Shown here: positions 32,126 to 41,256 of the stretch, piece by piece
How the letters are laid out: each line of letters begins with the position of its first letter
How positions within the stretch are numbered: position 1 is the first letter of the stretch
Assembly: GCF_900094545.1 (NCBI RefSeq)
Contig: NZ_FMAH01000050.1
Coordinates: 1-46,396, forward strand
Length of the DNA stretch: 46,396 nt
Direction: 5' to 3'
Source: Martinezella miluonensis
GTDB lineage: Bacteria > Pseudomonadota > Alphaproteobacteria > Rhizobiales > Rhizobiaceae
Position numbers and translations under genes: made by a program
The notes under the pieces: generated by a model
What the model saw: the letters and a program-made list of their open reading frames with translations, nothing else
Told to the model about the DNA's origin: nothing
Database searches by the model: none

Positions 32126-33688
32126 TTATTCGGCAGTCGGTGCGACATAGCGTGGGAAGACCGGCTTCGGTGCTTCCAGCGGCGTTCCGGCAACGAGGCG
32201 ACCTGCTTCGCCGAGCGCCGCGAAATCGCGCTTGTCGGCGGGGATGGCGATGAGATCCAGTAGCTTCGCCGAGGATTCCGGCATGAAAGGCTGCAGCAGA
32301 ATGCCAATCTGGCGCACGACATCGGCCGTCACATAGAGCACGGTCGCCATGCGAGCCGGGTCGGTCTTCTTCAGCGCCCAGGGCTCCTGGCTTGCGAAAT
32401 AGCGGTCGGTCTCGGAAACGACGGCGATGATCGAGGCCAAGGCGCGATGAATGAGCTGCTTGCCCATATCTTCACGGGTCGAGGCTAGCAGCGCATCGGC
32501 TTGCGCCAGAAGCGCCTTGTCCTCGTCGGTCAGCGGACCGCATTCGGGGATCTGGCCGTCGCAATTCTTGACGATCATCGACAGCGAGCGGCTGGCGAGA
32601 TTGCCGATGCCGTTGGCGAGGTCGGAGTTGATGCGCGTGCCGATCGCTTCTTCGCTGTAGCTTCCGTCCTGGCCGAAAGAGACTTCGCGCAGGAAGAAGT
32701 AGCGCACCTGGTCGAGACCAAAGTGGTTCACGAGATTGACCGGATCGACGACGTTGCCGAGCGACTTCGACATCTTCTCGCCCTTGTTGAGCAGGAAGCC
32801 GTGGGCATAGACGCGCTTCGGCAGCGGCAGCTTCGCCGACATCAGGAAGGCCGGCCAATAGACGGCGTGGAAGCGGATGATGTCCTTACCGATGATGTGC
32901 ACGTCGGCCGGCCAGTATTTCGCAAGCGGATTGTTGCGGTCCTCGATATAGCCGGTCGCCGTGATGTAGTTCGTCAACGCGTCGACCCAGACATACATGA
33001 CGTGAGCCGGATCGTTCGGCACCTTGATGCCCCAGTCGAACGTCGTACGCGAGATCGACAGATCCTTCAGACCCGACTTGACGAAGGAGATCACTTCGTT
33101 GCGGCGTTCGGCCGGGCCGATGAAATCCGGGTTCTCCTCGTAGTGCTTCAGCAAGCGGTCCTGGTATTCCGAGAGCTTGAAGAAATAGCTTTCCTCCTGC
33201 ACCCATTCGACCGGCGTGCCCTGAGGTCCATAGCGCACGCCGTCGGCGCGCAGCTCGGTTTCGTTTTCCTGGTAATAGGCTTCGTCGCGCACGGAATACC
33301 AGCCGGCATAGGAATCCTTGTAGATGTCGCCGGCATCGGCCATCAGGTTCCATATGTTCTGCGAGGTTTCGTGATGACGCGGCTGGGTCGTGCGGATGAA
33401 GTCGTCGTTGGACGCGTTCAGCAGCTTGCCCATAGCTTGAAATTCGTCGGAGTTGCGGTTGGCGAGCTCTTGTGGGGTCATTCCCTCGGCGCGCGCTGTC
33501 TGCTGCATCTTCTGGCCATGTTCGTCCGTACCCGTCAGGAAGAAGACATCGAGCCCATCCAGACGCTGGAATCGCGCCATGGCATCGGTGGCAATCAGCT
33601 CGTAGGCATGGCCGATATGCGGCTTGCCGTTGGGATAGGCGATTGCGGTGGTGATGTAGAACGGGGTCTTTTCGGTCATATCGGGCAA
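32126..33688 (-). CDS. metG: Methionyl-tRNA synthetase
   Basis: A class I aminoacyl-tRNA synthetase that charges initiator and elongator tRNAMet. The ATP-site HIGH motif is at 24-27 (KPHIGHAYE) and KMSKS lies in KGEKMSKSLGNVVDP. FFLTGTDEHGQKMQ and VWVDALTNYITATGY are further signatures. At 520 residues it lacks the C-terminal tRNA-binding EMAP-like extension found in longer MetRS. It is the first gene of the metG-tatD-MBL-ybaK unit. Confidence 0.97.
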   Translation of the reverse strand: MPDMTEKTPFYITTAIAYPNGKPHIGHAYELIATDAMARFQRLDGLDVFFLTGTDEHGQKMQQTARAEGMTPQELANRNSDEFQAMGKLLNASNDDFIRTTQPRHHETSQNIWNLMADAGDIYKDSYAGWYSVRDEAYYQENETELRADGVRYGPQGTPVEWVQEESYFFKLSEYQDRLLKHYEENPDFIGPAERRNEVISFVKSGLKDLSISRTTFDWGIKVPNDPAHVMYVWVDALTNYITATGYIEDRNNPLAKYWPADVHIIGKDIIRFHAVYWPAFLMSAKLPLPKRVYAHGFLLNKGEKMSKSLGNVVDPVNLVNHFGLDQVRYFFLREVSFGQDGSYSEEAIGTRINSDLANGIGNLASRSLSMIVKNCDGQIPECGPLTDEDKALLAQADALLASTREDMGKQLIHRALASIIAVVSETDRYFASQEPWALKKTDPARMATVLYVTADVVRQIGILLQPFMPESSAKLLDLIAIPADKRDFAALGEAGRLVAGTPLEAPKPVFPRYVAPTAE

Positions 33689-33929
33689 GGGTCCGTTTTT
33701 TACGGTTGCGTCTTTGTGATGCGTGCTCCGCTCGCTTTAGCGCATGTTTGCCGGGAGCGAAACACCAAGTTTGGCGGGTGCAACATTCCGATGTCGGGAA
33801 GCGGGCGTTGCTTGACTCACTCTCGCCTCACCTTTACCCCTTCGAAAGATCGGAATGCGGGACAGGGATGGCCGTGAATTTGAAAGAATTTTTTATAAGC
33901 CTGTCCGACGGCTTCGAGGGGCCGTTACT

Positions 33930-34730
33930 TTGAGTTTGTTCGGTTCCTATCAGCCGCTTTATTCCTTTTCCGGCTTCTTTGTCGGCATGCTGGTCGGCAT
34001 TACCGGCGTTGGCGGCGGCTCGCTGATGACGCCTTTGCTGGTGCTGCTGTTCGGCGTGCATCCGGCGACCGCGGTCGGCACCGACCTGCTCTATGCCGCG
34101 ATCACCAAGACAGCGGGAACTGCCGTCCATGGCATGCACGGACGCGTCAACTGGAGAGTGGTCGGGCTGCTGGCCTCCGGCAGCGTGCCGGCGGCATTGG
34201 TGATGCTCTGGATCATGGCGGGCGTCAATCGCGAAAGCCCGGCGGTCGCCCATACCATCACCTTCTCCCTTGGCTGTCTTCTGCTGCTGACGGCGCTCAT
34301 GCTGATCTTCCGCGGGCAGATCCTCGAGGCCATACGGAAATGGCGGGGTGAACGCGGCAAGCTGGCACCGCGCACTATCGCCGTGATGACTGTTATTCTT
34401 GGACTTGTGCTCGGCACTCTCGTGACCATGACCTCGGTCGGAGCCGGTGCGCTCGGCGTCACGGTGCTGCTGGTTCTTTATCCGCAAACGGATGTCCGCG
34501 AGATCGTCGGCTCGGATATAGTCCACGCTGTGCCGCTGACCCTGATCGGCGGCATGGGCTACTGGTTCATCGGCGAGATCAAATGGTCGATGTTGTTTGC
34601 TCTGCTTGTGGGATCCATTCCCGGCATCGTCGCCGGCAGCCTGCTGGCGCCGCGCCTGCATGAGCGGTCCGTGCGCCTCATCCTTGCCGTTACGCTCACT
34701 GTCGTCGCCTGGAAGCTGATTCTTCCCTGA
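33930..34730 (+). CDS. TauE/SafE family sulfite/organosulfonate exporter
   Basis: An integral membrane permease with about seven to eight hydrophobic segments. The family repeats are GMLVGITGVGGGSLMTPLLVLLFGVHPATAVGTDL (shown as GITGVGGGSLMTPLL) and, in the second half, TMTSVGAGALGVTVLLVLYP followed by IVGSDIVHAVPL. I start it at TTG 33930, preceded by GAGGGG, giving 266 residues; an ATG 25 codons upstream adds a charged, non-hydrophobic segment. It is read from the opposite strand between metG and holB. Confidence 0.87.
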   Translation: MSLFGSYQPLYSFSGFFVGMLVGITGVGGGSLMTPLLVLLFGVHPATAVGTDLLYAAITKTAGTAVHGMHGRVNWRVVGLLASGSVPAALVMLWIMAGVNRESPAVAHTITFSLGCLLLLTALMLIFRGQILEAIRKWRGERGKLAPRTIAVMTVILGLVLGTLVTMTSVGAGALGVTVLLVLYPQTDVREIVGSDIVHAVPLTLIGGMGYWFIGEIKWSMLFALLVGSIPGIVAGSLLAPRLHERSVRLILAVTLTVVAWKLILP

Positions 34731-34783
34731 TCCAACCCTAGGAAATTGGCATTGTGGCTACTGCTCGGACCTGCGTAGTCGAT

Positions 34784-35815
34784 CTATGCTGAAAGCTGTT
34801 GCTTGAGTTCGCCGAGAATGGTGATGAGCGTCTGCTTGCGATCGAGATTGTAGGCTTGCGATATATTGAGGCGCTCGGTGGTCTCCGAGTGGAGACGGGC
34901 CAGCCTTTCGGCCGTGGCAATGGATCCGCCAAGCGCTGCCGCCCTTGCACGCTCGATGATATCGTCGCCGATATGCGACAGAAAGAAACCGAAGATGGTA
35001 TCGCTGTCCTTGCTGGAAAGCGCGTCGGCTAAGCGGTGCATCGCCTTGCGTGCGGCAGGCCCATCCGCCGAAAGCACCTGCCGATAGGCGTCGATGATTT
35101 CACCGCCGCCATAGTTCAGAAGTTTGAGCGCCTCGCTGACGCTGCCCTTTGCTGCCGGAAGCAGTTCGCTCCCCTGCCCGGCAGGCACGCCTAGATTTTC
35201 GAGCGCCATGTGCAAGGCCTCGTCTCCGAGCGGCGCGAGCTTCAAAGGCAGGCACCGCGAGCGGATCGTCGGCAACAGTCGGCCCGGTGCATGCGACAGG
35301 ACGAGGAACAGAGCACGTTTCGGCGGTTCCTCGAGAATTTTCAGGATGGCATTGGCGGCGTTGCGGTTGAGATCGTCAGCCGGATCGATGATGACGATGC
35401 GCCAATTGCCGGTCCCCGAGGTCTGCGAAAAGAACTTTCCGGCACGACGCACTTCGTCGACGGTAATCGCAGACTTCACCTTGCCGGTCTTGTCGTCGAC
35501 GGGACGGGACAGATGCAGCAGATTGTGGGATGCCCCGCTGGAAATCTGCCGACTGGTGGCGGATGCCAGGTCTGGATCCGGCATGATCTTGGGCGCAGAC
35601 GATGGATCCGGGTGCGAAAGGACGTAATTGGCGAAACGAAAGGCGAGCGTCGCCTTGCCGATTCCTTCCGGCCCTTCGATCAGAACAGCATGATGGCCCT
35701 TGCCGGAGCGATAGGACTGGGCGAGGAAGGCTTCCGCCTCCTCATGGCCGAAGAGCCTGGGATTATCCTGCGGCGGAATTGCGCCGTCGAGAACGCCGGG
35801 TCGTTCCTCGCTCAT
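34784..35815 (-). CDS. holB: DNA polymerase III subunit delta' (HolB)
   Basis: A clamp-loader AAA+ subunit that helps to place the beta clamp on DNA. It has 343 residues. The P-loop-like IEGPEGIGKATLAFRFANY is at about 43-61. IIDPADDLNRNAANAILKILEEPP is the hallmark sensor region, and LVLSHAPGRLLPTIRSRC carries the SRC motif. The C-terminal collar domain follows. Its start overlaps the tmk stop by 4 bp (ATGA), the usual arrangement. Confidence 0.95.
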   Translation of the reverse strand: MSEERPGVLDGAIPPQDNPRLFGHEEAEAFLAQSYRSGKGHHAVLIEGPEGIGKATLAFRFANYVLSHPDPSSAPKIMPDPDLASATSRQISSGASHNLLHLSRPVDDKTGKVKSAITVDEVRRAGKFFSQTSGTGNWRIVIIDPADDLNRNAANAILKILEEPPKRALFLVLSHAPGRLLPTIRSRCLPLKLAPLGDEALHMALENLGVPAGQGSELLPAAKGSVSEALKLLNYGGGEIIDAYRQVLSADGPAARKAMHRLADALSSKDSDTIFGFFLSHIGDDIIERARAAALGGSIATAERLARLHSETTERLNISQAYNLDRKQTLITILGELKQQLSA

Positions 35816-36495
35816 TGCGCCGCTTCCGGTGTCTCGGTAGCAATATTTGCTGAAGGCCCGAGCCGCTGGTCGACGATCCCAGCGATTTCGCCGGCAATCT
35901 CATCTTCCGAGCGTTGCGCGTCGATGACGTGACAGCGTCCCGGTTCGCGCGCGGCGATATCGAGAAAGGCCTCCCGGCGCTTCTCGTGGGTCTGCATCTC
36001 TTCTTTCTCGAAACGATCCGGTACGGCGACGGCAGAGGCGCGCTTGCGCGCCCGTTCAAGCCCGACCTCGGCGGGAATGTCTAGAATGAGTGTGCAATCG
36101 GGGATGACGCCGTTGACGGCAACCCTTTGCAGAGCCTCGATGTAGTCGGGCTCGAGGTTGCCGGTCACGCCCTGGTAGACACGCGACGAATCCATGAAAC
36201 GATCGCAAAGGACGATGATGCCGCGCGCCAGCGCCGGACGAATGACTTCCTCGACATGGTCATTGCGCGCAGCGGCGAATAGAATGGCCTCCATCCGCGT
36301 GCCGAATACCTCCGCAGCTCCAGAAAGCAGTACGTGGCGGACAGCTTCGGCACCAGGGGATCCGCCCGGCTCGCGTGTCACCAGCACGTCATGGCCGCGC
36401 GCCCGCAAGCGTTCAGCCAGCCGGCGGATCTGCGTGGATTTGCCGGCCCCTTCCCCGCCTTCGAAGCTTACGAATAATCCGTTTGCATCAGCCAA
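35812..36495 (-). CDS. tmk: Thymidylate kinase
   Basis: Phosphorylates dTMP to dTDP. It has 227 residues. The P-loop is FEGGEGAGKSTQIRRL (9-24), the dTMP-binding DRFMDSSRVYQG segment is present, and TREPGGSPGAE is the family DR(x) region. It is translationally coupled to holB downstream. A 152-bp spacer with no gene separates it from the PBP5-like gene upstream. Confidence 0.96.
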   Translation of the reverse strand: MADANGLFVSFEGGEGAGKSTQIRRLAERLRARGHDVLVTREPGGSPGAEAVRHVLLSGAAEVFGTRMEAILFAAARNDHVEEVIRPALARGIIVLCDRFMDSSRVYQGVTGNLEPDYIEALQRVAVNGVIPDCTLILDIPAEVGLERARKRASAVAVPDRFEKEEMQTHEKRREAFLDIAAREPGRCHVIDAQRSEDEIAGEIAGIVDQRLGPSANIATETPEAAQ

Positions 36496-36647
36496 TGATC
36501 ATGTCCTGCACTTGTCGCCTGCCTGCGGTTTGGCAAGCGATACCTATCCTGTTTAACCCAAGATATGCCGGCGTGGAACCGTGCATATATCGGCGCATCA
36601 TATTCTATATGGGGTGTAAACAGGGATTTCGCGAGCCGCGCGTTCTC

Positions 36648-37859
36648 TCAGCTCGGCAAGGGTTTGTCCCAGAGCCAGGAGAACAAGAGGGATTCGGTCA
36701 ATTCCATGAAGGCGTCGAGGGCGCGACGGCCGAGCGTGCCTTGAGCGACCGATTCCTTTGTATAAAGTGGCAGCTCGCGAACCAGACGAGCACCCAGGAA
36801 TACGCGAAGCGTGCCGGCCGCATAACCTTCGGCCACGGGCGCCGTCAGCGGCCAGCGATAGACGATTCGTGCCGACAGTCGGTCGGGAGTATCGGCGGGA
36901 ACATAGACATCGACCGGGGTCTTGGCCAGCAATCCCACCGTGGATCGCGCGCCGCCATAGACGCTGGCATCGCCGATCACCTCGCCTGCAGCGAAAATTC
37001 GCTGGCTCTTGAAGTTGCTGAGACCCCATTCAAGCACGCGCCGCGTTTCCTCGGTCCGGTCCTTGTCGCTCTTCAGGCCGCCGAGTGCCAGAAACAGCCG
37101 GCGTCCGTCGCGCTCCACGGAAGCGACGATCGAAAACCCCTCGCCGTCGGCAAAGCCCAGCCCAAGGCCATCAATGCCGATATTGAGGAGGAGCAAGGGG
37201 TTCTTGTTGCGCTGATAAATCTTGTTCCAGGTGAAATCCGCCTGGCCGAAATATTTGTAAAGATCCTGATGCTTCTGCTGCAGGTCTTGCGCCAGGGTCA
37301 CCAGCTCCCGCATCGAAACCTTCCCGCCGCCGGTGGGATTCTCGGCATCAGGCAGGCCCGTGGAATTGGTAAAAGTAGCCCGCGCCATACCGATCTCGCG
37401 CGCTCGCGCCGTCATGCGTCGGGCAAATTCACGCTCGCTGACCGACATGCCCTCAGCCAGCACAATGCAGCCGTCATTGGCCTGCTGCACGGCGACCCCT
37501 TGGATCAGATCGCCGACTCGCACGCGCGACTTCAGCGCGGCAAACATCGTCGACGCGCGCGATGGTGCGCCGCCGGTGCGCCATGCGTTTTCAGAGACGG
37601 GATATTCCGTATCGAGCGAAATCTCCCCTCGCCCAACGGCATTGAAGACGACGTCCAGCGTCATGAGCTTGGCAAGCGAAGCGGGCGAGATCGGTTGATC
37701 CTCGCTTTTCGCCAGGAGGATGGTTCCTGTGGAGGCCTCGATCATGAATGCCTGCGCGGCTTTCGTCTCGAAAGTGCCCGGCGTGGCCGGCTGCGCTTCG
37801 GCGGCCACGTTGCCGATCCCGAGGAGAAAGAGGAGCAAAAGAATCAAGCGCTTTGGCAT
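36648..37859 (-). CDS. PBP5-like D-Ala-D-Ala carboxypeptidase homologue with degenerate active site
   Basis: A 403-residue periplasmic protein: signal peptide MPKRLILLLLFLLGIGNVAA, a serine-type transpeptidase domain to about 285, and a PBP5-like C-terminal beta domain ending in a hydrophobic amphipathic tail (LLFSWLWDK). The nucleophile motif SLAK (61-64) is present. The second motif SxN is QAN (127-129: VQQANDG), without the serine. The third motif KTG is GLG (234-236: IDGLGLGFADG), without the lysine that binds substrate carboxylate. The rest of the fold, including TWNKIYQRNKNPLL, is well conserved. Catalysis in the usual way is doubtful; a structural or regulatory role is possible. Confidence 0.9.
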   Translation of the reverse strand: MPKRLILLLLFLLGIGNVAAEAQPATPGTFETKAAQAFMIEASTGTILLAKSEDQPISPASLAKLMTLDVVFNAVGRGEISLDTEYPVSENAWRTGGAPSRASTMFAALKSRVRVGDLIQGVAVQQANDGCIVLAEGMSVSEREFARRMTARAREIGMARATFTNSTGLPDAENPTGGGKVSMRELVTLAQDLQQKHQDLYKYFGQADFTWNKIYQRNKNPLLLLNIGIDGLGLGFADGEGFSIVASVERDGRRLFLALGGLKSDKDRTEETRRVLEWGLSNFKSQRIFAAGEVIGDASVYGGARSTVGLLAKTPVDVYVPADTPDRLSARIVYRWPLTAPVAEGYAAGTLRVFLGARLVRELPLYTKESVAQGTLGRRALDAFMELTESLLFSWLWDKPLPS

Positions 37860-37929
37860 ATCGTCCTCTCAATCCGAACACCGGCACGATTATTTTAGTG
37901 ACGGGTTAAGATTCAGGCAATGACGCTGA

Positions 37930-39099
37930 TCAGTCAGTCTGCGTCATGCCCTGGTGTTGGCGACGATATGCCGAGAGGATCGACTCCTGCGTCAGGCCAT
38001 CGTTACGAACCATGACGGCATCGAAAGCCAGATCGACATAGACGGTCTTGACCGGAGTATTCTGATAGGCGGCGGCGGCAGAGCCTAGCGATTGATCGCC
38101 ATGGCTTGCCAGGCGATGCGTGAAATCCGGCCGCTCATAGGGGATCGGTCCGATCTGCGGCAGAACAATCATTCCAGGCGCAGCCGACTCGACAGCCGGC
38201 ATAGCGCCGCCATTCCACATCATCGGAGGCGGGTTGTTGCTTTTGCCGCGGCTATAGCCGGCATCCGGCGTCGAACCGGAGAAAGCCGTGGCAGAATAGG
38301 GAGACTGGCGCGGAATGGGCGCAATCGCGGGCGTGGCTTCGAAGCTGCGCTGCTGACGGCTTGCCCGTAAGGGCGTGCTGGAGTCGGGCAATTGATCCGC
38401 AGTGATGCGGCCAGCCGAAGCAACCATCACGCCGCTAGCGATCTGGCCGCCCGGATTGATGCTGGGCAGGCGCGAGCCCTTCGGAATGTAGGAGGCCATC
38501 AGATAAGGATCGTCATGGCCGTCCATGCGGGCGCGGCCGACATATTGCACGCGCACGTCACCCGTGCCGCTGTGCTGCAGATCGAGCATCTGCGCCGTCT
38601 TGTTGGAAAGGTCGATGATGCGGCCGGGATGGTATGGGCCGCGATCGTTGACGCGCACGATGATGGAGGAGCCGGTTTCGACATTCGTGACGCGAGCATA
38701 GCTCGGGAGCGGGAACGTCGGATGCGCGGCAGTCAGCGACTGCTGATCGTACACTTCACCATTGGCGGTCAAACGGCCGTGAAAGGCGGATCCGTACCAG
38801 GAAGCGATACCGACCTTGCTATAGCCGAAATCTTCCTTGGGATAATACCACTTGCCCTTCACCTGGTAGGGATTGCCCACCATGAAGCGACCGCCGCCCT
38901 TCGGCACCGGGCCGTTGGCAACGACGCGCGGGCTGGCCTTCACGCCATATTCTTTTTCGGAGAAATATTCCTTGCCGTGCTGACGCTTGGTGGGCGCTTT
39001 CTGAGTTGTTCCGCAGGCCGTGATGGTTGCGCACATCAGCGAGAGAGCAAACCAACGCATACCCGTTGCGTATGTCATCGCACGATTTTCGAATTTCAT
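37930..39099 (-). CDS. rlpA: RlpA-type septal ring lytic transglycosylase, lipoprotein
   Basis: An outer-membrane-associated rare lipoprotein A homologue that cleaves denuded glycan strands. The start at 39099 (MKFENRAMTYATGMRWFALS) gives a lipoprotein signal with lipobox ITAC. The double-psi beta-barrel is VGIASWYGSAFHGRLTANGE, then YARVTNVETGSSIIVRVNDRGP, with the catalytic-type aspartate in NDRGPY. The C-terminal region is low-complexity and no SPOR domain is visible. ATGs up to 39183 are in frame but add a non-signal extension. It heads the cluster with the PBP5-like gene, 70 bp downstream; both act on peptidoglycan. Confidence 0.9.
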   Translation of the reverse strand: MKFENRAMTYATGMRWFALSLMCATITACGTTQKAPTKRQHGKEYFSEKEYGVKASPRVVANGPVPKGGGRFMVGNPYQVKGKWYYPKEDFGYSKVGIASWYGSAFHGRLTANGEVYDQQSLTAAHPTFPLPSYARVTNVETGSSIIVRVNDRGPYHPGRIIDLSNKTAQMLDLQHSGTGDVRVQYVGRARMDGHDDPYLMASYIPKGSRLPSINPGGQIASGVMVASAGRITADQLPDSSTPLRASRQQRSFEATPAIAPIPRQSPYSATAFSGSTPDAGYSRGKSNNPPPMMWNGGAMPAVESAAPGMIVLPQIGPIPYERPDFTHRLASHGDQSLGSAAAAYQNTPVKTVYVDLAFDAVMVRNDGLTQESILSAYRRQHQGMTQTD

Positions 39100-39492
39100 C
39101 TGTCCCACGCCGCTACTCACTACTCTGACGGAGGTCTGCTGTAACCGGTACATCCCTCTTTCCGGTATCCTGCTACGCCTCAACCACCTAACGGTACTTT
39201 AATCATGATTGTAGTTTGGCGATTTTGCGATGCAAATTGAGCGCACAGCAGAAATTCTGAAGATCGTGGTTAATGAATAGTAATGTGCCAACCATCTCCC
39301 GCGTTGCCTAGAATAGCACTAGCTGCCATCTTTCGATCGTCATCACGGGTCTCATGTCGGGACAGATAAGAACGAACTCTTGTCGTTGCCGGTATGCGGA
39401 CGGACGGGAATCGAACAAGCGGTCAGCCCCTTGTTTCAAGGCGCATCAGTATTTCATCTGATAGACATCCCAGCGCTTTGCCTGGTCGACGA
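39100..39492. other. Gene-poor spacer between rlpA and the sigma-factor gene
   Basis: These 393 bp are AT-richer near the rlpA end and presumably hold the rlpA promoter. Two small dyads are visible, CCTTG-TTT-CAAGG near 39432 and ATCAG/CTGAT near 39443-39461, the latter just after the sigma-factor stop. I see no tRNA or supported reading frame. Confidence 0.4.
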
Positions 39493-40365
39493 TCAGTGAG
39501 CCAGGGCACTTGCTACGTGCCGGAGTTTGTCCGGGTTGCGCGTGCAATAGATGGCAACCACCTTTTCCTGCTCGATATGCAGCGCGGTGGTCTGCACGAC
39601 ATTGCCGCCCTCCATCGTGAGAAAACCCGGCAAACCATCGATGAGGGCATAGCGGATCAGTTGCGAGGGCTGCACCTGGAAATCGCGCGCCATCTGCTCA
39701 TGACGTCGCATGACGGCTTCAAGCCCGATAAGCGGCCTCCGCGAAGCCGGTACCTTGCCGCCGCCATCGGCATAGGCGACGACCTCTTCCGAGAGCATGG
39801 CGCGCAGCGCGGCCATATCGCCGGTCCTTGAGGCGGTGAAGAAGGCGGCGGCGAATTTGAGCCCCTGCTCCCGTCCGATCGCAAAGCGAGGGCGGGCATC
39901 GGCGATATGCGCTCTCGCCCGGCTCGCCAGCTTGCGGCAGGCAGCTGCCTCGCGATCGATCGCCAGCGCTACGTCCTCGAAATCCATGCCGAAGACGTCG
40001 TGCAGCAGGAAAGCCGCGCGCTCCAGCGGCGACAGGCGCTCCAGCGCCATCATCAGCGGCAGCGTTACGTCGTCGACAGCGTCATCGTCTTGCGGATCGA
40101 AAATCGGCTCGGGCAGCCAGGGGCCTACATAGGTTTCGCGCCGGCGTCGTGCCGATTTCAGCTCGTTCAGGCAAAGCCTCGTGACGATGGTTCGCAGGAA
40201 CGCGGCTGGTTCGCGAACCGACGTATAATCGGTCGCAAGCCAACGCAGCCATGCCTCCTGCACGATATCTTCCGCATCCGCCACCGATCCGAGCATCCGG
40301 TAGGCAAGCCGGACAAGACGCGGGCGCATGTCTGAGAAGATCGGATCGGCAGTTTCTTCGGTCAT
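39493..40365 (-). CDS. ECF41-type RNA polymerase sigma factor
   Basis: An extracytoplasmic-function sigma factor of 290 residues with sigma2 (LVRLAYRMLGSVADAEDIVQEAWLRW) and sigma4 (SPLERAAFLLHDVFGMDFEDVA) regions. An NTF2/SnoaL-like C-terminal domain runs from about residue 165. It carries the three ECF41 hallmarks: WLPEP (83-87) in the linker, DGGGK (200-204) and NPDKL (277-281) in the extension. In this group the extension replaces an anti-sigma factor as internal regulator. The start overlaps the stop of the flavoprotein gene by 4 bp. Confidence 0.92.
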   Translation of the reverse strand: MTEETADPIFSDMRPRLVRLAYRMLGSVADAEDIVQEAWLRWLATDYTSVREPAAFLRTIVTRLCLNELKSARRRRETYVGPWLPEPIFDPQDDDAVDDVTLPLMMALERLSPLERAAFLLHDVFGMDFEDVALAIDREAAACRKLASRARAHIADARPRFAIGREQGLKFAAAFFTASRTGDMAALRAMLSEEVVAYADGGGKVPASRRPLIGLEAVMRRHEQMARDFQVQPSQLIRYALIDGLPGFLTMEGGNVVQTTALHIEQEKVVAIYCTRNPDKLRHVASALAH

Positions 40366-40988
40366 GGGGTTGCAAGAGCAAATTGAGAAGGAGCGGCGAT
40401 GGCTTCGCGGCCGCGAACGAATTGTAGCGTCGTCAGCGCGACGCGTCGCCCCAGATAACGCGCCGTGGCAAGATCGGATTCGGGCGGCGCGGTCTCCGGG
40501 CCTTCATCGGTATTCGCCTGGGCGCCGGCGCCAAGCCAGAAGCCAAGCCGGTTCATATCTTCTTCCGAGCCCGTTGACGAGCAGTTCGCCGGCGGCAGAT
40601 CGAGGCCGACCCAGTGCATTCCGTGCTGTGCAGCGAAGATCGCCAGTTGGATAAGGGTAGAAAGCTTGTCACCGGATCGAGACCCCGACGTGGTGAAGCC
40701 GGCGGCGATCTTGTCCTTCCAGAGAAAGCCCTTGGCGAGGACGGCGCTCGACGTCATCTCCTGGAATGCTTTGAAGGACGCTGAGACCGCGCCCATATAG
40801 GTCGGCGAGCCAAAGATGATCGCCTCGGCTGCATGAAGATCGTCCCAATGCCGCTCGACTTTATCGATGGATAGCAGCATGGCCTCGACGCTCTCGACCT
40901 GCTCGACCCCTGCCCTGACGGCTTCGGCCTGGCGACCGGTGTGTCCATAACCCGTATGATAGACGATTGCGATGCGTTGGCGGATCAT
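40362..40988 (-). CDS. Flavodoxin/WrbA-like NAD(P)H-dependent flavoprotein
   Basis: A 208-residue flavodoxin-fold protein. The FMN phosphate loop is IVYHTGYGHTGRQAEAV, the second FMN loop is IFGSPTYMGAVSASFKAFQE, and AAGFTTSGSRSGDKLSTL is the third. WrbA-type quinone reductases and flavodoxin_2 proteins share this pattern. The start ATG at 40988 follows GGAG by 6 bases. It overlaps the ECF41 gene by 4 bp, so the oxidoreductase is probably both co-expressed with and a target of the sigma factor, as COE-type oxidoreductases are for other ECF41 loci. Confidence 0.87.
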   Translation of the reverse strand: MIRQRIAIVYHTGYGHTGRQAEAVRAGVEQVESVEAMLLSIDKVERHWDDLHAAEAIIFGSPTYMGAVSASFKAFQEMTSSAVLAKGFLWKDKIAAGFTTSGSRSGDKLSTLIQLAIFAAQHGMHWVGLDLPPANCSSTGSEEDMNRLGFWLGAGAQANTDEGPETAPPESDLATARYLGRRVALTTLQFVRGREAIAAPSQFALATP

Positions 40989-41256
40989 TGTTGTCTCCAA
41001 TGAAAGAACACAAGGGGTAAAACACCTTCAAGTGGCGGCTTTTCCTTGGGTTCGGTTATGGTTTGATCGGCATTGGCGCCGATCGGCTAACTCTCTTCCT
41101 TCCGCTGGACAGCGTGTTGCCGTCCTGCGGTTCTCGAACCAATCTCCAATACGTGACCTAATGCGTTAGCTTCGGTCACAGAGTGACGTTCGGCTCCCGG
41201 CTTCCCATTCTCCTTGAGGAGCGCAGCCCAGTCCTGCCGGGCTCGCTAGACGACAG

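Noticed and set aside
39398..39416. T-arm-like string GGACGGGAATCGAAC suggesting a minus-strand tRNA or an attachment-site remnant
   Set aside because: The 5' half of the T stem does not pair, and no anticodon arm or matching acceptor strand is found upstream or downstream.
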